Positions 13,796 to 17,023 of a DNA stretch of 17,023 nt are shown here, piece after piece. This DNA comes from Dehalococcoidia bacterium (GTDB taxonomy: Bacteria; Chloroflexota; Dehalococcoidia; Plut-88900). The notes under the pieces are model-generated. The model worked only from the letters and a program-made list of their open reading frames with translations. It was not told the DNA's origin and ran no database searches. The translations under genes were made by a program, and so were the position numbers. Every line of letters begins with the position of its first letter. Within the stretch, counting starts at the first letter, position 1. The stretch lies in NCBI GenBank assembly GCA_012270635.1, contig JAAXHX010000020.1, positions 1 to 17,023 of the forward strand. The letters run 5' to 3'.

Positions 13796-15384
13796 TAGCT
13801 TTCTGCGGCGGCTTCCAGCTCTTCCAACACCCTATCAAAGGCCTCTCTGCTTTCCCAACGTGCGTCCTCAAGGCGCCGGAGGGCTCTGGACGCTTCCTTA
13901 TCGTAGTTCTGTGCCAGCATCGGCAGCTTCAACACCCTGAGAGCCGCTTGCGGGTCGAAGGACGCCAAGACGTCAAAAGTGGTTATCGCCCATCCTTCTC
14001 TATCGTTTATGTTGTCCCGCATCCACGATTTCGTCGTGAGTTCAATAAGGACTTCCGGTGACCTTATGGCTAGCTGGACCAGGTTTACCACTTCATCCGC
14101 TTCAACATCTCGTATTACATTGACGCTACCAAGTGAAGGCTGGTGTGGCACGTAGGCGATACCGTCCTGCACCCATGGTAGGCCCCGGATTGCGGCTGCC
14201 GCCTCGGGCAAAGTCTCATCCAGGTAGAACAGGATGAGATGAATGGCTTCCTCGTCGGTTATGCCGTCATCGAAAAGGGGCTGAGACAGAATGCGCTGCA
14301 CTGCTTCGGGATTGGAGCTGGCAAGTTCATATAGCCGGTAAATGGCCTCATGATCCGTGATTTCGATAGTATCCATAAAAGGCATGTCCGCCAACTGGAG
14401 GACTGTGTCTTCATCAAAATGGCTCCACTTGACCAATCCATACAATGATGACTCATCAAGACTGGTTTGCAGGGGTATCCACGACCGGTTTCCCTCAATC
14501 AGATAATCGAAGAATCTCTTGGATGTCATTGCCGATTCCTGAAGGTAGGTCAAGGTTGCGTTTTCCCGGTAGTAAATCCCATCTTTTACCCATTCCTGGT
14601 TGGCCAATGCTGCGGCAGCCGAGGCGTCCCTGGCCTCAAGGTATAGGATCTGAACGGGTGGGTCGTCGGGGGCAGTTAGGGATTTCCGAGATAGGAGCTG
14701 GGCAAAGCCGTCGGGGTTGGATGCGGATATGTCGGTGAGGAACTCCATGACGCTAGCATCGCCCCACTCTACGGTGTCCAGAAATGGGAGTTGCACTATC
14801 CTGATTGCAGCGGCCTCATCCGGGAACTGCATCATTCCCAGGTAACGCAGAATAAGTGGTTCAACATAATACTGGTCGTCTCCTCCTTCACTTATCCATG
14901 GCCGCTTAACGAGCTCACAGTACGCCCAGGGATAGTCCTGCCAAAGCCGGTTGAGCCCGTATTCCTTGTACGAGTCTAGCTCCGCCACCTTCACTTCTTC
15001 CGGGACACAGGGTGGGGGAGTGGGTAAAGGCGTTGGAATCGGCGTGGGAGAGGCAGGAATGGGGATAGGCGTGGGAGTGGAGGGAATCGGAGTAGGAAGA
15101 GGGGTTGCAGTAGGAATGGGAACGAGGGTAGGGATGGGCAAGGGCGTGACCGTTGACAGGGGAGATGGCTCCAGAGTTGGCGCGGGCGCCGATGTCGGCG
15201 CAGGGCCGTCACCCGAGACAACGGTTTCGGGGGGCGAAGGAGTCGGATTGGTGAGCGTGGCCGTTGGGTCGGGAGTGGCAGTTTCGAGGTCCGTCCCACA
15301 AGCCCATATCACCACAACGACGAGTAAAATCGCCGTGCTGCTCCATATAACCCGGCCTACAAGGCCCAGCCATCCGCACCGCAT
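13795..15384 (-). CDS. Lipoprotein-like secreted protein with ~35-residue helical repeats
   Basis: 529 residues. An N-terminal hydrophobic segment (11-28) ends in VIWAC, with Cys29 a possible lipid attachment site. A Pro/Thr/Ser linker follows (36-125), then a repeat domain (about 150-500). Ten anchors of the kind KRPWISEG, QLPFLDT, NQEWVKDGI, DMPFMDTIEI, SQPLFDDGIT, GLPWVQDGI and TKSWMRDNIN recur, mostly every 30-37 residues. Each is followed by acidic D/E-E-A and a helix, giving an alpha-solenoid. No catalytic motif is seen; surface binding or scaffolding is likely. An ATG at 15435 gives a longer frame, but the ATG at 15384 has GGAAGGGAGGG just upstream and is preferred. A TATGAT at 15431-15436 may be its -10 box. 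Function unknown. Confidence 0.85.
   Translation of the reverse strand: MRCGWLGLVGRVIWSSTAILLVVVVIWACGTDLETATPDPTATLTNPTPSPPETVVSGDGPAPTSAPAPTLEPSPLSTVTPLPIPTLVPIPTATPLPTPIPSTPTPIPIPASPTPIPTPLPTPPPCVPEEVKVAELDSYKEYGLNRLWQDYPWAYCELVKRPWISEGGDDQYYVEPLILRYLGMMQFPDEAAAIRIVQLPFLDTVEWGDASVMEFLTDISASNPDGFAQLLSRKSLTAPDDPPVQILYLEARDASAAAALANQEWVKDGIYYRENATLTYLQESAMTSKRFFDYLIEGNRSWIPLQTSLDESSLYGLVKWSHFDEDTVLQLADMPFMDTIEITDHEAIYRLYELASSNPEAVQRILSQPLFDDGITDEEAIHLILFYLDETLPEAAAAIRGLPWVQDGIAYVPHQPSLGSVNVIRDVEADEVVNLVQLAIRSPEVLIELTTKSWMRDNINDREGWAITTFDVLASFDPQAALRVLKLPMLAQNYDKEASRALRRLEDARWESREAFDRVLEELEAAAES
15004..15279 (-). repeat. Pro/Thr-rich low-complexity linker tract in the repeat lipoprotein gene
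   Basis: On the plus strand, imperfect units such as GGCGTGGGAGTGG and GGAATCGGAGTAGG repeat for about 275 bases. They encode PTPIPIP, PTATPLPTP and similar on the minus strand. Such linkers hold a binding domain away from the membrane, and the DNA is prone to length change by slippage. Confidence 0.75.
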
Positions 15385-15472
15385 GGCCCTCCCTTCCAAG
15401 CAGTCTATTCCCTGCCTATCGTCCGGTTTTATCATAGCTTGCCGACTCTGATGGACCGATGCCCGGAGCCCC

Positions 15473-17023
15473 TCACATCCGCTCGGGCGCAGACATTCCC
15501 ATCAGGTCCAGGCAACGGGCCAGGACTGTCCGGGACGCGCTCACCAGCCTCAACCGGGCTTTCGATAGGGCCATGTCATCGCTGAGAACGCGACATTTTT
15601 CATAGAAGGAGTGGAACAGGCCGGCCAGGTCCTGGGAATAGTGAGGGAGGTGCTGGGGTTCCAGGGTCTTGGCGATGAGCTCTACCGTCTCCGGCAGCTT
15701 GAGCATCTGCCGGATCAGCAGCATCTCCGGCTCCTCGCCCAAAAGGGAGACGTCGCCGTCGGAGAAGTCGATACCCCTCTCCCCCGCAAGGCGCAGGATG
15801 CTGCACATCCGGGCGTGGGCATATTGCAAATAGTAGGCGGGATTGTCCAGGGACTGGCTCTTAGCCAGTTCCAGGTCGAACTCCATCTGGCTGTCGGCGG
15901 AGCGGGCCAGGAAGAAGAACCGGCACGGGTCGGTCCCGACCTCCTGCACGACTTCCCGCAGCGTGACGATTTTCCCGCCGCGCTTGGACACTTTGTCCAC
16001 CTGGCCCTCCCGTTTGAGGGTGACCATCTGGGACACCAGGATATCCAGGCGGGAGGGGTCGACCCCCAGGGCTCCCACCGCCGCCTTCATCCGGGAAATG
16101 TGTCCCTGGTGGTCGGCGCCCCATATGTTTATGACCCGTTCGAAGCCCCTGGTGACGAACTTGTCGTAATGGTAGGCGATGTCGGACGCGAAGTAGGTCG
16201 GATTGCCGCTCCCCCTTACTAGGACGTTGTCCTTGTCCTCCCCGAGGGCCGTGGAGACGAACCACGTTGCGCCATCCTTGTCCCGGGTGTAGCCCGTATC
16301 GGCGAGCTTGTCCATCGTCTCCTCGTACCGCCCCGAGTCGAAGAGGCCCTGCTCGCTGAACCAGACGTCGTGATGGACTCCCACGTCTTCCAGGTCGCCC
16401 CGTATGGAGTCAAGCATCTTCCGCAGGCCTATGGCGCCTATCCCCCGGACCGCGCCCTCCTCCCCCATGTCCCGGAACCTGCCGTCTTCCTCGGATATGA
16501 TCTCCACTGCGAGGTCTGTGACGTATGCGCCGACGTAGCCGCCGGAAGGCATCTCCGCCTCGACTCCCAATTCCTGGAGGTAGCGGGCGTAGAGGGATCG
16601 GTAGAACAGGGACATCTGTGTGCCGGCGTCGTTGATGTAGTATTCCTGCTCGACCGAGTAGCCGGCGGCCTGGAGGATGCGGGCTAGCGCGCTCCCGAGC
16701 ACCGCTCCCCGCCCGTGCCCCACATGCAGGGGCCCGGTGGGGTTAACGCTGACGTACTCCACCTGCACCCTCGCCCCTCGGCCTGTGTCGACGCTGCCGT
16801 AGGACGCCCCGGCCTCCACTATGGCGTCGACCTGCGCCTTGAGCCATTCGTCTTTCAGCCGAAAGTTGATGAATCCCGGCCGAGCCAGGGTTACGCTCTC
16901 TATCTCCTCGGCGGCGGGGAGATTGTCGAGAAGGCGTTGGGCGATGGCCAGGGGGCTCATGCCCGCGCCTCGGGCCAGCTTCAGGGGAGCGGTGACCGCG
17001 TAGTCTCCGTGCTCCGGTTTCTG
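15473..17023 (-). CDS. argS: Arginyl-tRNA synthetase (5' end outside window)
   Basis: 516 residues are visible and the frame is open through the right edge, so the N-terminus is missing. An ATG at 16960 is not the start: upstream codons give PEHGDYAVTAPLKLARGAG, the usual HGDYA block of the N-terminal ArgRS domain. The class I motif is VSVNPTGPLHVGHGRG (HVGH, visible residues 100-103). The KMSKS loop is degenerate, KVSKRGG, as in many ArgRS. SLDNPAYYLQYAHARMCSIL starts the DALR anticodon-binding domain, and the protein ends LDLMGMSAPERM, the normal C-terminus. It charges tRNA-Arg and needs tRNA for amino acid activation. Its stop lies 88 bases before the repeat lipoprotein start. Confidence 0.97.
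   Translation of the reverse strand, partial: QKPEHGDYAVTAPLKLARGAGMSPLAIAQRLLDNLPAAEEIESVTLARPGFINFRLKDEWLKAQVDAIVEAGASYGSVDTGRGARVQVEYVSVNPTGPLHVGHGRGAVLGSALARILQAAGYSVEQEYYINDAGTQMSLFYRSLYARYLQELGVEAEMPSGGYVGAYVTDLAVEIISEEDGRFRDMGEEGAVRGIGAIGLRKMLDSIRGDLEDVGVHHDVWFSEQGLFDSGRYEETMDKLADTGYTRDKDGATWFVSTALGEDKDNVLVRGSGNPTYFASDIAYHYDKFVTRGFERVINIWGADHQGHISRMKAAVGALGVDPSRLDILVSQMVTLKREGQVDKVSKRGGKIVTLREVVQEVGTDPCRFFFLARSADSQMEFDLELAKSQSLDNPAYYLQYAHARMCSILRLAGERGIDFSDGDVSLLGEEPEMLLIRQMLKLPETVELIAKTLEPQHLPHYSQDLAGLFHSFYEKCRVLSDDMALSKARLRLVSASRTVLARCLDLMGMSAPERM

Overview
The window is GC-rich (by eye around 60%) and bacterial. Gene content and style suggest Chloroflexota, probably a Dehalococcoidia/SAR202-like lineage; this is inference, as no phylogenetic marker was compared. 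The pointers are secreted proteins with long Pro/Thr linkers, a lipoprotein built of 'pW..DGI' helical repeats, a B-box-type zinc finger fused to membrane segments, an HpaB-DUF1028-M20 cluster, and a TrpRS with a four-cysteine motif like that of Thermotoga. Nearly everything is on the minus strand.

Layout. 1-84 is the tail of a plus-strand gene cut by the window edge. 85-581 is non-coding and holds two copies of a composite palindrome array. 582-1364 (-) is an unknown 260-residue protein just downstream of tRNA-Gly(CCC), which has its own promoter. 1546-5754 (-) is a tight five-gene operon: rny (RNase Y), a ymdB-type metallophosphoesterase, a TrpH/RNase AM-like PHP phosphoesterase, fabZ and a zinc-finger membrane protein. 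A near-consensus sigma70 promoter precedes rny. 5852-6205 is non-coding and somewhat less GC-rich. It leads into an isolated plus-strand gene (6206-6880) whose true start is unclear. 6993-10414 (-) is a catabolic-looking operon: HpaB-type flavin monooxygenase, DUF1028 protein, M20 metallopeptidase-like protein with several altered metal ligands. 10595-13146 (-) holds trpS, an inositol-monophosphatase-family gene and a DUF192 lipoprotein broken by one extra base in a G7 run. 13268-13771 (+) is a gamma-carbonic-anhydrase-like hexapeptide protein. 13795-15384 (-) is the repeat lipoprotein. 15473 to the right edge (-) is argS without its 5' end.

How genes work together. The rny operon joins RNA decay (RNase Y), a YmdB-type phosphodiesterase and an oligonucleotide/pAp phosphatase to membrane-lipid synthesis (FabZ). 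The HpaB-DUF1028-M20 operon could oxidise an aromatic compound and cleave an amide, but its substrate cannot be read from sequence. trpS and argS are housekeeping genes.

Most noteworthy: the duplicated composite palindrome array at the left, the probable Fe-S TrpRS, the M20 protein lacking standard metal ligands, the roughly 35-residue solenoid lipoprotein, the homopolymer frameshift in the DUF192 gene, and the isolated plus-strand gene that seems to continue upstream of any normal start codon. No CRISPR array, integrase, transposase or phage gene was seen.
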